Shown here piece after piece: positions 5,247 to 11,584 of a stretch of DNA of 11,584 nucleotides. The stretch lies in NCBI GenBank assembly GCA_017550205.1, contig JAFZPS010000039.1:1-11584 (forward strand), in the 5' to 3' direction. The number at the start of each line of letters is the position of its first letter. Positions within the stretch are counted from its first letter, which is position 1. The notes beneath the pieces are model-generated. The model saw only the letters and a list, made by a program, of their open reading frames with translations, did not search any database and was not told the origin of the DNA. Both the position numbers and the translations under genes were made by a program. Source of the stretch: Bacilli bacterium (GTDB lineage: Bacteria > Bacillota_I > Bacilli_A > RF39 > UBA660).

Positions 5247-7808
5247 ATGCCAAAAAAGAAAACTGATACAGAAAAGGTAATTGAAAAGATATTTGATTAT
5301 ACTCTAGAAGACATAATGGGTGAAAGATTTGGGTCTTATTCTAAATATATTATTCAAGATCGTGCTATCCCAGATGCTAGAGATGGTTTAAAACCTGTTC
5401 AAAGACGTATTCTATATTCAATGCACAAAGAAAAGAATACTTATGATAAAGGTTATCGTAAGAGTGCAAAGACTGTTGGAGACGTTATAGGTAATTACCA
5501 TCCACATGGAGATACTTCAATATATGATGCCATGGTTCGTATGTCACAATCTTGGAAAACAAGATTACCTTATATAGATATGCATGGTAATAATGGATCT
5601 ATTGACGGAGATAGCCCTGCTGCTTATCGTTACACTGAAGCTCGTCTATCTAAGATTAGTAATGAAATGCTTCGTGATATTGATAAAGATACAGTAGAAT
5701 TTGCTCCTAACTTTGATGATACAACAATAGAACCAACTGTACTTCCTGCACGTTTCCCAGCACTATTAGTTTATGGCGCTCAAGGAATATCTGCTGGATA
5801 TGCTACAAATATTCCACCTCATAACTTAGGTGAAGTAATAGATGCTACAATTCATAGAATAGATAATCCTAACTGTCAGTTAGATACTTTAATGAAATAT
5901 GTTAAAGGACCTGACTTTCCAACTGGAGGAATAGTTGAAGGATTAGATGGTATTAAAGAAGCCTATGAAACTGGACGTGGAAGAATTATTGTTAAGTGTA
6001 GATATACTCTTGAAAATACTAAGAATGGTCCAGCAATCATAATCACAGAGATTCCATTTGAAGTTAATAAAGCTTTAATGGTTAAAAAGATTGATGATAT
6101 CAGAATAGATAAAAAGGTAGATGGTATTCAAGAAGTAAGAGATGAATCTGCTGCAGATATAAGAATAGTTATAGAACTAAAGAAAACAGCTAATGTAGAC
6201 TTAGTAGTAAATTACTTACTAAAAAATACAGATATGCAAATAAGTTATAACTTCAATGTAGTATCTATTGTAAATAGAAGACCTAAACAATTAGGATTAA
6301 AAGAATGTTTAGATGCATTTATTGCTCATCAAAAAGAAGTTGTAAGAAGAAGAACTGAGTTTGACCTAGCACATGCTCGTGCAAGATACCACATAGTAGA
6401 AGGTTTAATTAAATGTTTAAGTATATTAGATGAAGTTATTAAAGTAATTAGAGCTAGTAAAAATAAACAAGATGCTAAAGAAAACTTGGTAAAAGAATTT
6501 AAATTTACTGAACCTCAAGCTGAAGCTATTGTAACATTACAATTATATAGATTAACTAACACTGATGTAGTTGCATTAGAAGAAGAATTAGCTGACTTAG
6601 AGAAAAAGATATATATTTGGGAACAAATTCTTAATAATGAAGAAGCTTTAAAACATGTAATGAAGAAAGAACTTCAAAATATTAAGAAAGAGTATGATAC
6701 ACCAAGATTAACTGATATTAAAGAAGAAATAACTGAAATTAAAATAGATGAAGCTGCTATGATACCTAAAGAAGATGTTGTAGTAGCAGTTACTAAAGAT
6801 GGTTATATTAAACGTACTTCTTATCGTAGTTATACAGCAAGTAATTCTGAAGATATAACATTAAAAGAAAATGATTATTTAATTGGATTATATGAAATGA
6901 ATACTACTGATACATTATTAGTATTCACAGATGGTGGTAACTACTTACATATTCCAGTACATATTATTCCAGATCTTAAATGGAAAGATATGCCAAAACA
7001 TGTAAGTAATATTATCGAATTACCTCCAGAAGAAAGTGTAATAGCTTCTATTCCAGCATATGATTTCTCTAGTGATAAGAATGTTATTATTACTACAAAA
7101 GATGGTATGATTAAACGTACTAAATTAAAAGAATTCAAACTGCAAAGATATAATAAAGCAAGTAGTTGTATGAACTTAAAAGATAATGATAAAGTGATCG
7201 GTGCTATAATAGAAGACTATGACACAGTATTCTTAACTACTAATGAAGGTTATGCTTTAAGCTTTAAAACAGAAGAAATCCCAGTAATTGGAGTTAAAGC
7301 AGCTGGAGTTAAAGCAATGAAATTAAAAGATGATTACTTAGTAGCAGTAAATAACTTCTCATATAATGAACATGAGTTTGTTAGTGTTATTACTACTAAA
7401 GGTACTGGTAAGAGAGTAAGATTAAATGAATTTGAATTATCTACTAGAACTCGTAGAGGTATACTTCTAATACGTGAAGTTAAAACTAATCCATATGAAA
7501 TCTTAACTACATTTATTGATGAAGGAAGAAACTTCATAGGATTAAAGAATGGTGATATTAATATTATTAAAAATACTGAATTACCAATAGCTGATAGATA
7601 TTCTACAGGAAGTAGTATCTCTAAACATAACTTAACTAATGCTTTCATAGTAGCTACTTTAAAGAAAGAGGCTAATCATCAAGAACAATTAGTTGAAGTT
7701 CCAGAAGAAACACCTGTTGTAGAAGAAAAGAAAATTCCTAAGAAAGAACAAATCTCACTACAAGAAATAGATGATAGATTAATGACTATAGATGACTTTT
7801 TAAAATAA
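5247..7808 (+). CDS. parC: DNA topoisomerase IV subunit A
   Basis: ParC is the DNA-cleaving subunit of topoisomerase IV. In the 853 residues, the winged-helix breakage domain shows PDARDGLKPVQRRILY (42-57), HPHGDTSIYDAMVRMSQ (85-101) and the catalytic Tyr129 in AYRYTEARL. The tower domain and long coiled coil follow to about residue 500. The C-terminal beta-pinwheel (about 510-800) shows six recurring blades, each a hydrophobic strand, a Gly turn and often IKRT or similar. The GyrA box (QRRGGKG) is absent; at that place stands TRTRRGILLIRE, as in ParC. At the quinolone site Thr90 stands at E. coli GyrA Ser83 and Asp94 at Asp87; Thr is a normal wild-type residue in several species. The ribosome binding site is weak (only GTGG at 5239-5242), and the start lies 14 bases after the dinD-like stop, which suggests translational coupling. 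Confidence 0.95.
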   Translation: MPKKKTDTEKVIEKIFDYTLEDIMGERFGSYSKYIIQDRAIPDARDGLKPVQRRILYSMHKEKNTYDKGYRKSAKTVGDVIGNYHPHGDTSIYDAMVRMSQSWKTRLPYIDMHGNNGSIDGDSPAAYRYTEARLSKISNEMLRDIDKDTVEFAPNFDDTTIEPTVLPARFPALLVYGAQGISAGYATNIPPHNLGEVIDATIHRIDNPNCQLDTLMKYVKGPDFPTGGIVEGLDGIKEAYETGRGRIIVKCRYTLENTKNGPAIIITEIPFEVNKALMVKKIDDIRIDKKVDGIQEVRDESAADIRIVIELKKTANVDLVVNYLLKNTDMQISYNFNVVSIVNRRPKQLGLKECLDAFIAHQKEVVRRRTEFDLAHARARYHIVEGLIKCLSILDEVIKVIRASKNKQDAKENLVKEFKFTEPQAEAIVTLQLYRLTNTDVVALEEELADLEKKIYIWEQILNNEEALKHVMKKELQNIKKEYDTPRLTDIKEEITEIKIDEAAMIPKEDVVVAVTKDGYIKRTSYRSYTASNSEDITLKENDYLIGLYEMNTTDTLLVFTDGGNYLHIPVHIIPDLKWKDMPKHVSNIIELPPEESVIASIPAYDFSSDKNVIITTKDGMIKRTKLKEFKLQRYNKASSCMNLKDNDKVIGAIIEDYDTVFLTTNEGYALSFKTEEIPVIGVKAAGVKAMKLKDDYLVAVNNFSYNEHEFVSVITTKGTGKRVRLNEFELSTRTRRGILLIREVKTNPYEILTTFIDEGRNFIGLKNGDINIIKNTELPIADRYSTGSSISKHNLTNAFIVATLKKEANHQEQLVEVPEETPVVEEKKIPKKEQISLQEIDDRLMTIDDFLK

Positions 7809-7823
7809 AAGTCGTCTTTTTTT
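7791..7823 (+). terminator. Intrinsic terminator overlapping the parC stop
   Basis: GATGACTTTT (7791-7800) pairs with AAAAGTCGTC (7807-7816) with one G-U pair; the loop is TAAAAT, and seven T follow (7817-7823). The 5' arm is parC's last codons and the TAA stop begins at the end of the loop. It ends the topoisomerase IV unit. Confidence 0.9.
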
Positions 7824-7826
7824 ATA

Positions 7827-7832
7827 TATAAT
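7827..7832 (+). promoter_or_regulatory. Possible -10 for the ylbD-rsmD cluster
   Basis: A perfect TATAAT lies directly after the parC terminator, 24 bases before the ylbD-like start. No -35 can be seen at the right distance and the region is all A/T, so this is weak. A promoter is needed somewhere here, because the preceding terminator is strong. Confidence 0.35.
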
Positions 7833-7855
7833 CATATATTTATATAGGTGATTAT

Positions 7856-8194
7856 ATGAGTAAAGAAACATTTAAATTATTTGTAAGAAAGCATCCTGAA
7901 CTTGCAAATTATGTATTAAAGAATAATACTTCGTGGCAACGACTCTATGAACTCTATGAATTATATGGAGAGAACAATAGTATTTGGAATAATTATTTTA
8001 GTAAAAGTAGTATAACTGATTCTATAACTAGTGGAGCTAGTACTATAAAAGATTTTATAAGTAATTTAAGAAATATAGATATGGATAGTGTTCAAAAAGG
8101 TATAAATAATATACAAAAGACTATAGGCTTACTCCAAGATATTGGTTTAACTAATAAAGAAAGTGAACCTATATATAAGAGGTTTGAGGACTAA
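7856..8194 (+). CDS. ylbD: YlbD-like protein
   Basis: The 112-residue protein resembles the YlbD family, annotated as a putative spore coat protein in Bacillus. Its N-terminal part has the family pattern 'F..FVRKHPELANYV' then 'TSWQRLYELYELYGE' and 'WNNYF' (about residues 7-48). The C-terminal helix 'GINNIQKTIGLLQDIG' (about 82-97) matches the conserved tail. There is no signal peptide or membrane segment. The ribosome binding site AGGTGAT (7846-7852) fits this ATG. Position adds strong support: the next three genes are ylbE-like, ylbF-like and rsmD, in Bacillus order. The coat label need not hold: nothing else here indicates sporulation, so the role may be more general. Its stop overlaps the next start by one base (TAATG). 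Confidence 0.78.
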   Translation: MSKETFKLFVRKHPELANYVLKNNTSWQRLYELYELYGENNSIWNNYFSKSSITDSITSGASTIKDFISNLRNIDMDSVQKGINNIQKTIGLLQDIGLTNKESEPIYKRFED

Positions 8195-8415
8195 TGAATA
8201 AAGAATTAATTTATATAATTAAAAATAATGAATTAATAAATAGATTTTTAAAGGAAGAATCAATTCATTATAAATACTTATATAGAGATAATAATTATAT
8301 AAATAAAATAGAAAAATTAGCTAAAGAAAAATATGGATTAACTCTAAGTAATAAAATATCTAATATTAGTAATACTATTAATCTCATAAATACATTTATG
8401 AGTGTCATAGACTAA
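8194..8415 (+). CDS. ylbE: YlbE-like protein
   Basis: This 73-residue protein matches the small YlbE-like family of unknown function. The pattern runs 'NNELINRFLKEESIHYKYLYRD' followed by '.KIEKLAKEKYGLTLSNKISNISN', which parallels the Bacillus form (FIREQPxWYRxLSRxP ... FExxAxxYYxKTIPxRVxxFSN). The C-terminal end is hydrophobic (INLINTFMSV) but too short to be called a membrane segment. The ATG overlaps the ylbD-like stop as TAATG, so the two are translationally coupled; GAGG (8186-8189) may help. Bacillus YlbE is close to this length. I infer the family from pattern and gene order rather than from high identity. Confidence 0.72.
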   Translation: MNKELIYIIKNNELINRFLKEESIHYKYLYRDNNYINKIEKLAKEKYGLTLSNKISNISNTINLINTFMSVID

Positions 8416-8430
8416 TATTTATGATAAAAT
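8402..8430 (+). promoter_or_regulatory. Possible extended -10 promoter before the ylbF-like gene
   Basis: TAAAAT (8425-8430) is preceded by TGA at the extended -10 position, with a poor -35 (GTGTCA, 8402-8407) 17 bases upstream, inside the ylbE-like gene. The predicted start at about 8437 is the A of the ylbF-like ATG, so this would make a leaderless message. Confidence 0.4.
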
Positions 8431-8436
8431 AAAAAT

Positions 8437-8730
8437 ATGAATGAATTAATAGATAAAGTAGATAATCTAAAGAAAAGTTTAGATGAAAATGAAAAAATAA
8501 TTGAATTAAAAGAAATAAATAAAAGGATTATGGAAGATAAGGAGTTATTAAAAGATATAGAAGAATATAATAGAACTAATAATGAAGAATTAAAAAATAA
8601 AATAATCAATAATAGTTTATTTCGAGAATACAAACATAATGAAGCAGAATGTAATTTTATAATATTAGAAATTAATAAAAGATTAAAAGAAATTAGTAAT
8701 AAAGGTAAGTGTAGTCATGAAAATAATTAG
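8437..8730 (+). CDS. ylbF: YlbF-family protein, short form
   Basis: A 97-residue, strongly charged, all-helical protein. It fits the YlbF/YmcA family: 'ELKEINKRIMEDKELLKDIEEYNR' (about 23-46), a middle 'NSLFREYKHNEAE' and a final helix 'EINKRLKEIS'. Bacillus YlbF works with YmcA and YaaT as a factor for RNase Y mRNA processing, and the trio binds iron-sulphur clusters. This copy is shorter than Bacillus YlbF and lacks its long Cys/Gly-rich tail; only Cys72 and Cys92 are present. The gene lies between ylbE-like and rsmD genes as in Bacillus, but ylbG is absent. No ribosome binding site precedes the ATG (the upstream bases are almost all A/T). It overlaps rsmD by 14 bases. The family call leans on context. 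Confidence 0.65.
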   Translation: MNELIDKVDNLKKSLDENEKIIELKEINKRIMEDKELLKDIEEYNRTNNEELKNKIINNSLFREYKHNEAECNFIILEINKRLKEISNKGKCSHENN

Positions 8731-9259
8731 TGGTAAATATAAAGGTCGTAATATTGAGGGATTCACTATAGATGGTACTCGTCCAACTATGGATAGAGTA
8801 AAAGAATCTCTTTTTGCTATGATACAAAATTATATTCCTAATAGTAATATATTGGATTTATTTAGTGGTAGTGGTAATTTGGCTTTTGAATCATTATCTG
8901 AAGGAGCAAGTTCTGCAGTATTAGTAGATTCTAATTATAAAGCTATTAAAGTAATAAATAATAATATTAAGACTATTGGTATAGAAAATACGAAAGTACT
9001 AAATATGGATTATAAGAAAGCAATTGAGATTTTAAAGGATGAGAAATTTGATGTTATATTTTTAGATCCTCCATATAAAACAAATTATATAGAAGAGTCT
9101 ATTAAACTAATTAGTAAATATAATATATTATCTGAATCAGGTATTATTGTATGTGAAAGTGATAGTTTAGATAAGATAATTTATTCTGATGAGTATAAAT
9201 GCATTAAAGATAAAAAGTATGGAGATAAATATATAGTAATATTAAAAAAAATGTGTTAA
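8717..9259 (+). CDS. rsmD: 16S rRNA (guanine-966-N2)-methyltransferase
   Basis: RsmD transfers a methyl group from S-adenosylmethionine to N2 of G966 in 16S rRNA during small-subunit assembly in the cytoplasm. The 180-residue length is usual for the family. Motifs are all present: 'ISGKYKGRNI' at the start, 'RPTMDRVKESLF' (22-33), the SAM-binding DLFSGSGNLAFE (47-58), an acidic residue after the second strand (D71) and the catalytic DPPY (117-120) with 'FDVIFL' before it. The start lies within the ylbF-like gene (14-base overlap), so translation is probably coupled; only a weak AAAGG (8700-8704) precedes it. In Bacillus the next gene is coaD; here it is a surface protein gene. Confidence 0.95.
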   Translation: MKIISGKYKGRNIEGFTIDGTRPTMDRVKESLFAMIQNYIPNSNILDLFSGSGNLAFESLSEGASSAVLVDSNYKAIKVINNNIKTIGIENTKVLNMDYKKAIEILKDEKFDVIFLDPPYKTNYIEESIKLISKYNILSESGIIVCESDSLDKIIYSDEYKCIKDKKYGDKYIVILKKMC

Positions 9260-9262
9260 AAT
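9254..9262 (+). promoter_or_regulatory. Extended -10 promoter for the surface protein gene
   Basis: TGT followed by TAAAAT forms an extended -10 overlapping the rsmD stop. The -35 region (TAGTAA, 9234-9239) is poor. A start near 9269 would give a leader of about 18 bases. It would let the surface gene be expressed apart from rsmD. Confidence 0.45.
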
Positions 9263-9286
9263 GTATACAGAATAGAGAGTGTTTGT

Positions 9287-11149
9287 ATGAAAAGATTGAA
9301 TAATAAAGGGTTTGCAATTTCAACATTTATATATGGTCTAGCTATAATGGGTGTAATGATAGTAGCAATTCTTTTAGCTACTATGGCTCAAACTAGATCT
9401 AACACAAAAAGTATTGTAAAAGGAATTGAAGAAGATTTAAATAGATATAGTAGAACAGAAACATCATTTAAACCTGTAGGTGATACTATTACAGCACAAG
9501 AATATGTTGTTCCTGAAAGTGGTTGGTATCGTATAGAACTTTGGGGAACTCAAGGTGGAGGTAATGGTGGTAAAGGAGCCTATACCGGTGGAGTTATAGA
9601 ATTAGTTGAAGGAGAATCTTTATACTTTTATGTTGGAAAGCATAAATCAAGTGGTGGAGGATATGCTTCAGAAGTAAGAATTGTAAATGGTTTATATAAT
9701 GATTCATATTCATATGAAACAAGAATAATGGTAGCTGCTGGTGGAGGTAGTGAATCTACTGCTTTAGGTGGCACATTATATGGATATAATGATAAAATGA
9801 ATTCTTATGGAGGTTTAATAAAAGCTTCAGGAAATAATAGAGATTTATCATTAATATCAACAACAGAAGAAATTAATAATACAAATGGAACATTACTTGG
9901 ATATAATAAAAATTATGCTGTAAGTACAGCAACTTATCCAACAGCAAATGTAAATGCACCATCTCCAGTATCATCAAATTCTGGTGGTGATGGATATTTT
10001 CCAAGCAACAATGCTTCTACTGGAGGAACATCATTTATAGCAGGTTATGCAGGATGTTATGGTATTAGTAGAGGAAAAACAACAGAAAATGCAAAAGTAG
10101 AATATTATGAACACAAATATGTAGAAGAAGATGCAGAAGCAACTTATACATATTTAGATACAAAAATAGGAGATTATTATTTCTCAGATGGAATAATGTT
10201 ACCAGGAGTTAATACAGGTGATGGTTTTGCTAAAATTGAAAGAGTAAAACCTAAAAAAGAATCTACAGAAACTTTAAAGAGAAGAAATACTAAACTTAAT
10301 GGTATTAGATATATTAAAGAATGTACAAGTACACCGGGAACAAGTTTAAACAAAATAGTAGTAGTATCTAAAGGAATAACAATAGAAAAAAGTGTATCAG
10401 GTACAGATAGTTGTAAAATCGTTGATTTAGATTATGCAGTAGACATAGATGAAATTGCAGTATTTCATACTAATTCTGGTATAGATTATAAAGATAGTAC
10501 TATAAGTGTTTCATCTAATAATGTAAATTGGACTGATGTTAAAGGATTAGGTACAAATACACAACTATCAGAAACAGAAACAGTAACAGGATATAGAGTA
10601 TCAGCATATCAATACGATATTACATCAACAATACCAACAACAGGAACATATATTATACAACCAGTTTTATCAGAGAATAAAGTATTAACAGCAAGTGCAA
10701 CAGCAGATGAAAATGCTAATCCAATTACAATAGAACCATATAGTGGAGAAAAAAGACAAAGATGGACTATTGAACTAATTAGAGATACAAAATTAAGTCC
10801 AGGTTATATAGCTGGTAATCCTACAACATATGAATATAAAATAACAGAAATGTCTAGATATAAAACACTTGCTATTTCGCAAGATGAAAACATTGAATTT
10901 AATACAGTATCAGCTATAAATAAATTTAATGAAAAAGCAAGAAATGAACCTCAAATATGGAGAATAATCCCAGTAGGTAATGGAACATATAAAATATCTA
11001 CAGCAATATCATCTTCTTCAAATACAGGTAATTTAATAGCACAAACAAATAGTAATGTAAGTGATGCTTATAATCAAATAATTATAGGTAAAAATAATGA
11101 TGATACTGCAAGATTTAAACTTATACAAATAGATTATAGTGGTAATTAA
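9287..11149 (+). CDS. Surface protein: prepilin-like N-terminus, glycine-rich and ricin-like domains
   Basis: The 620-residue protein is built of several parts. Residues 1-8 (MKRLNNKG) are a short basic leader ending in Gly, followed by FAIST and a hydrophobic helix (9-35), as in type IV prepilins, though the usual Glu at mature position 5 is Thr. Residues about 67-320 form a glycine-rich domain of the ALK/LTK-ligand-like type: 'VPESGWYRIELWGTQGGG', 'GGVIELVEGESLYFYVG', 'IMVAAGGGS', ending 'GDGFAKIERV'. Residues about 335-440 look like a coagulation-factor (F5/8 C) type sandwich; C346 and C376 could form a disulphide. Residues about 453-617 are a ricin-B-like beta-trefoil with three repeats, two closing in QRWTI and QIWRI and the third in ARFKL. 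A carbohydrate-binding surface protein is the best inference. There is no LPxTG anchor. The ribosome binding site (GAGAG at 9275) is weak. Confidence 0.8.
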   Translation: MKRLNNKGFAISTFIYGLAIMGVMIVAILLATMAQTRSNTKSIVKGIEEDLNRYSRTETSFKPVGDTITAQEYVVPESGWYRIELWGTQGGGNGGKGAYTGGVIELVEGESLYFYVGKHKSSGGGYASEVRIVNGLYNDSYSYETRIMVAAGGGSESTALGGTLYGYNDKMNSYGGLIKASGNNRDLSLISTTEEINNTNGTLLGYNKNYAVSTATYPTANVNAPSPVSSNSGGDGYFPSNNASTGGTSFIAGYAGCYGISRGKTTENAKVEYYEHKYVEEDAEATYTYLDTKIGDYYFSDGIMLPGVNTGDGFAKIERVKPKKESTETLKRRNTKLNGIRYIKECTSTPGTSLNKIVVVSKGITIEKSVSGTDSCKIVDLDYAVDIDEIAVFHTNSGIDYKDSTISVSSNNVNWTDVKGLGTNTQLSETETVTGYRVSAYQYDITSTIPTTGTYIIQPVLSENKVLTASATADENANPITIEPYSGEKRQRWTIELIRDTKLSPGYIAGNPTTYEYKITEMSRYKTLAISQDENIEFNTVSAINKFNEKARNEPQIWRIIPVGNGTYKISTAISSSSNTGNLIAQTNSNVSDAYNQIIIGKNNDDTARFKLIQIDYSGN

Positions 11150-11164
11150 TTATCACTATTTTTT
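11136..11164 (+). terminator. Intrinsic terminator overlapping the surface protein stop
   Basis: ATAGTGGTA (11136-11144) pairs with TATCACTAT (11151-11159) with one G-U pair; the loop is ATTAAT, and six T end at 11164. The TAA stop codon lies in the loop. Confidence 0.85.
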
Positions 11165-11178
11165 ATTTATAAAAATAT

Positions 11179-11205
11179 TTAGCACTAATTATTGACAAGT
11201 GCTAA
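11179..11205. promoter_or_regulatory. CIRCE operator (HrcA binding site)
   Basis: TTAGCACTA-N9-AAGTGCTAA fits the CIRCE consensus (TTAGCACTC-N9-GAGTGCTAA) at 16 of 18 arm positions; only the innermost base of each arm differs. HrcA, encoded just downstream, binds CIRCE and represses heat shock operons, so this shows autoregulation. The site contains the predicted -35 (11192-11197). Confidence 0.95.
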
Positions 11206-11220
11206 AAGAAGGAGTAATAT
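11192..11220 (+). promoter_or_regulatory. Promoter for hrcA
   Basis: A perfect TTGACA (11192-11197) lies inside CIRCE; TAATAT (11215-11220) follows after 17 bases. A better TATAAT at 11220-11225 is 22 bases away, which is too far. HrcA bound to CIRCE would cover the -35. Confidence 0.65.
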
Positions 11221-11224
11221 ATAA

Positions 11225-11251
11225 TTAGCACTTTAATAAAAGAAGTGCCAG
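11225..11251. promoter_or_regulatory. Second, degenerate CIRCE-like repeat in the hrcA leader
   Basis: TTAGCACTT-N9-AAGTGCCAG keeps the 9-9-9 geometry and pairs at 7 of 9 positions. It matches 14 of 18 CIRCE arm positions, the left arm better than the right. It is centred 46 bases from the first CIRCE, and its right end runs into the AGGAGG ribosome binding site. In RNA it could form a hairpin near that site. Confidence 0.6.
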
Positions 11252-11263
11252 GAGGTTAAGATT

Positions 11264-11584
11264 ATGTTGACAGATAGACAAAACAAAATCTTAAAACTAA
11301 TAGTAGAAAAATATATCAAGGAACCAATTCCAGTAGGCTCTAAAGTAATTTCGAAAGCTATCAATTGCTCAAGCGCTACTGTAAGAAATGAGATGGGTGA
11401 ACTTGAGAAGAAAGGACTATTAGAAAAGACACATACTTCTTCAGGAAGAGTTCCTAGTGAAGCAGGTTATCGTTATTATGTAGATAATCTAATGGAACTA
11501 AAACAAATGAATGCAGAAGATATGTTAAAATTACAAATTGTCTTTAAAAACCAACAACTAGCTCTATCTGATGTTATAACTAAG
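11264..11584 (+). CDS. hrcA: Heat-inducible transcription repressor HrcA, N-terminal part
   Basis: HrcA represses class I heat shock genes by binding CIRCE, and needs GroEL for activity. Only the first 107 residues lie in the window; the frame is open to the last base. The winged-helix DNA-binding domain is complete: '[17 protein letters not shown]' (2-18), 'PVGSKVIS' (23-30) and '[20 protein letters not shown]' (36-55), then the hallmark '[18 protein letters not shown]' (57-74). This start is chosen because AGGAGG (11250-11255) lies 8 bases before the ATG; MLTxRQxxIL is also the usual family N-terminus. The gene is preceded by CIRCE sites, so it controls its own expression. In related bacteria grpE, dnaK and dnaJ follow, but that region is outside the window. 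Confidence 0.95.
   Translation, partial: MLTDRQNKILKLIVEKYIKEPIPVGSKVISKAINCSSATVRNEMGELEKKGLLEKTHTSSGRVPSEAGYRYYVDNLMELKQMNAEDMLKLQIVFKNQQLALSDVITK

Noticed and set aside
5320..5650. Quinolone-resistance reading of Thr90 in ParC
   Set aside because: Thr is the normal residue at this place in several susceptible species and Asp94 is conservative, so resistance cannot be claimed.
6941..7648. Two minus-strand frames opposite the parC pinwheel region
   Set aside because: parC is conserved and complete through this region; the frames look like complement artefacts.
8412..8633. Minus-strand frame opposite the ylbF-like gene
   Set aside because: Ser/Phe/Ile-rich complement of a Lys/Glu/Asn-rich helical gene; no ribosome binding site.
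1..11584. CRISPR array, tRNA or rRNA genes, insertion sequences
   Set aside because: No spaced repeats, cloverleaf, rRNA segments or transposase reading frames were seen.

Overview
The window is a very AT-rich, densely packed, all-plus-strand stretch of a low-GC Gram-positive chromosome. HrcA with a CIRCE operator, a ylbD-ylbE-ylbF-rsmD cluster, paired parE/parC, TTGACA/TATAAT promoters and strong AGGAGG ribosome binding sites all point to the Bacilli side of the Firmicutes. The small AT-biased genes and the style of the surface protein suggest an uncultured gut lineage related to the Mollicutes or RF39-type Bacilli; that narrower placement is inference. TGG encodes Trp and no internal TGA is needed, so the standard bacterial code fits.

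Layout. (1) 1-984: the end of xseA, an unrecognised 120-residue gene, and xseB; the two exonuclease VII subunits flank the unknown. (2) 985-2313: a consensus promoter, a yybP-ykoY-type (manganese) riboswitch with an overlapping intrinsic terminator, and two tandem paralogous genes for small single-pass membrane proteins of unknown function, closed by a terminator. (3) 2314-7823: parE, a DinD/BRO-N family gene with its own promoter, and parC, ending in a terminator. (4) 7824-9259: ylbD-, ylbE- and ylbF-like genes and rsmD, tightly packed as in Bacillus, but with no ylbG and with no coaD after rsmD. (5) 9260-11164: a 620-residue surface protein with a prepilin-like N-terminus, a glycine-rich domain and a ricin-like C-terminus, then a terminator. 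(6) 11165-11584: the hrcA control region with one good and one degenerate CIRCE, and the start of hrcA, which runs off the window.

How the genes work together. Three units concern DNA topology and repair (exonuclease VII, topoisomerase IV, DinD-like), one RNA processing and ribosome maturation (YlbF, RsmD), and one heat shock control (HrcA). The two accessory units are surface-exposed: the riboswitch-controlled pair and the lectin-like protein. The most unusual point is that an aptamer normally found before Mn2+ exporters and related membrane proteins here precedes two unrecognised, recently duplicated membrane-anchored proteins. No stretch over 300 bases lacks a gene; the longest gap (985-1185) is filled by the promoter, riboswitch and terminator.
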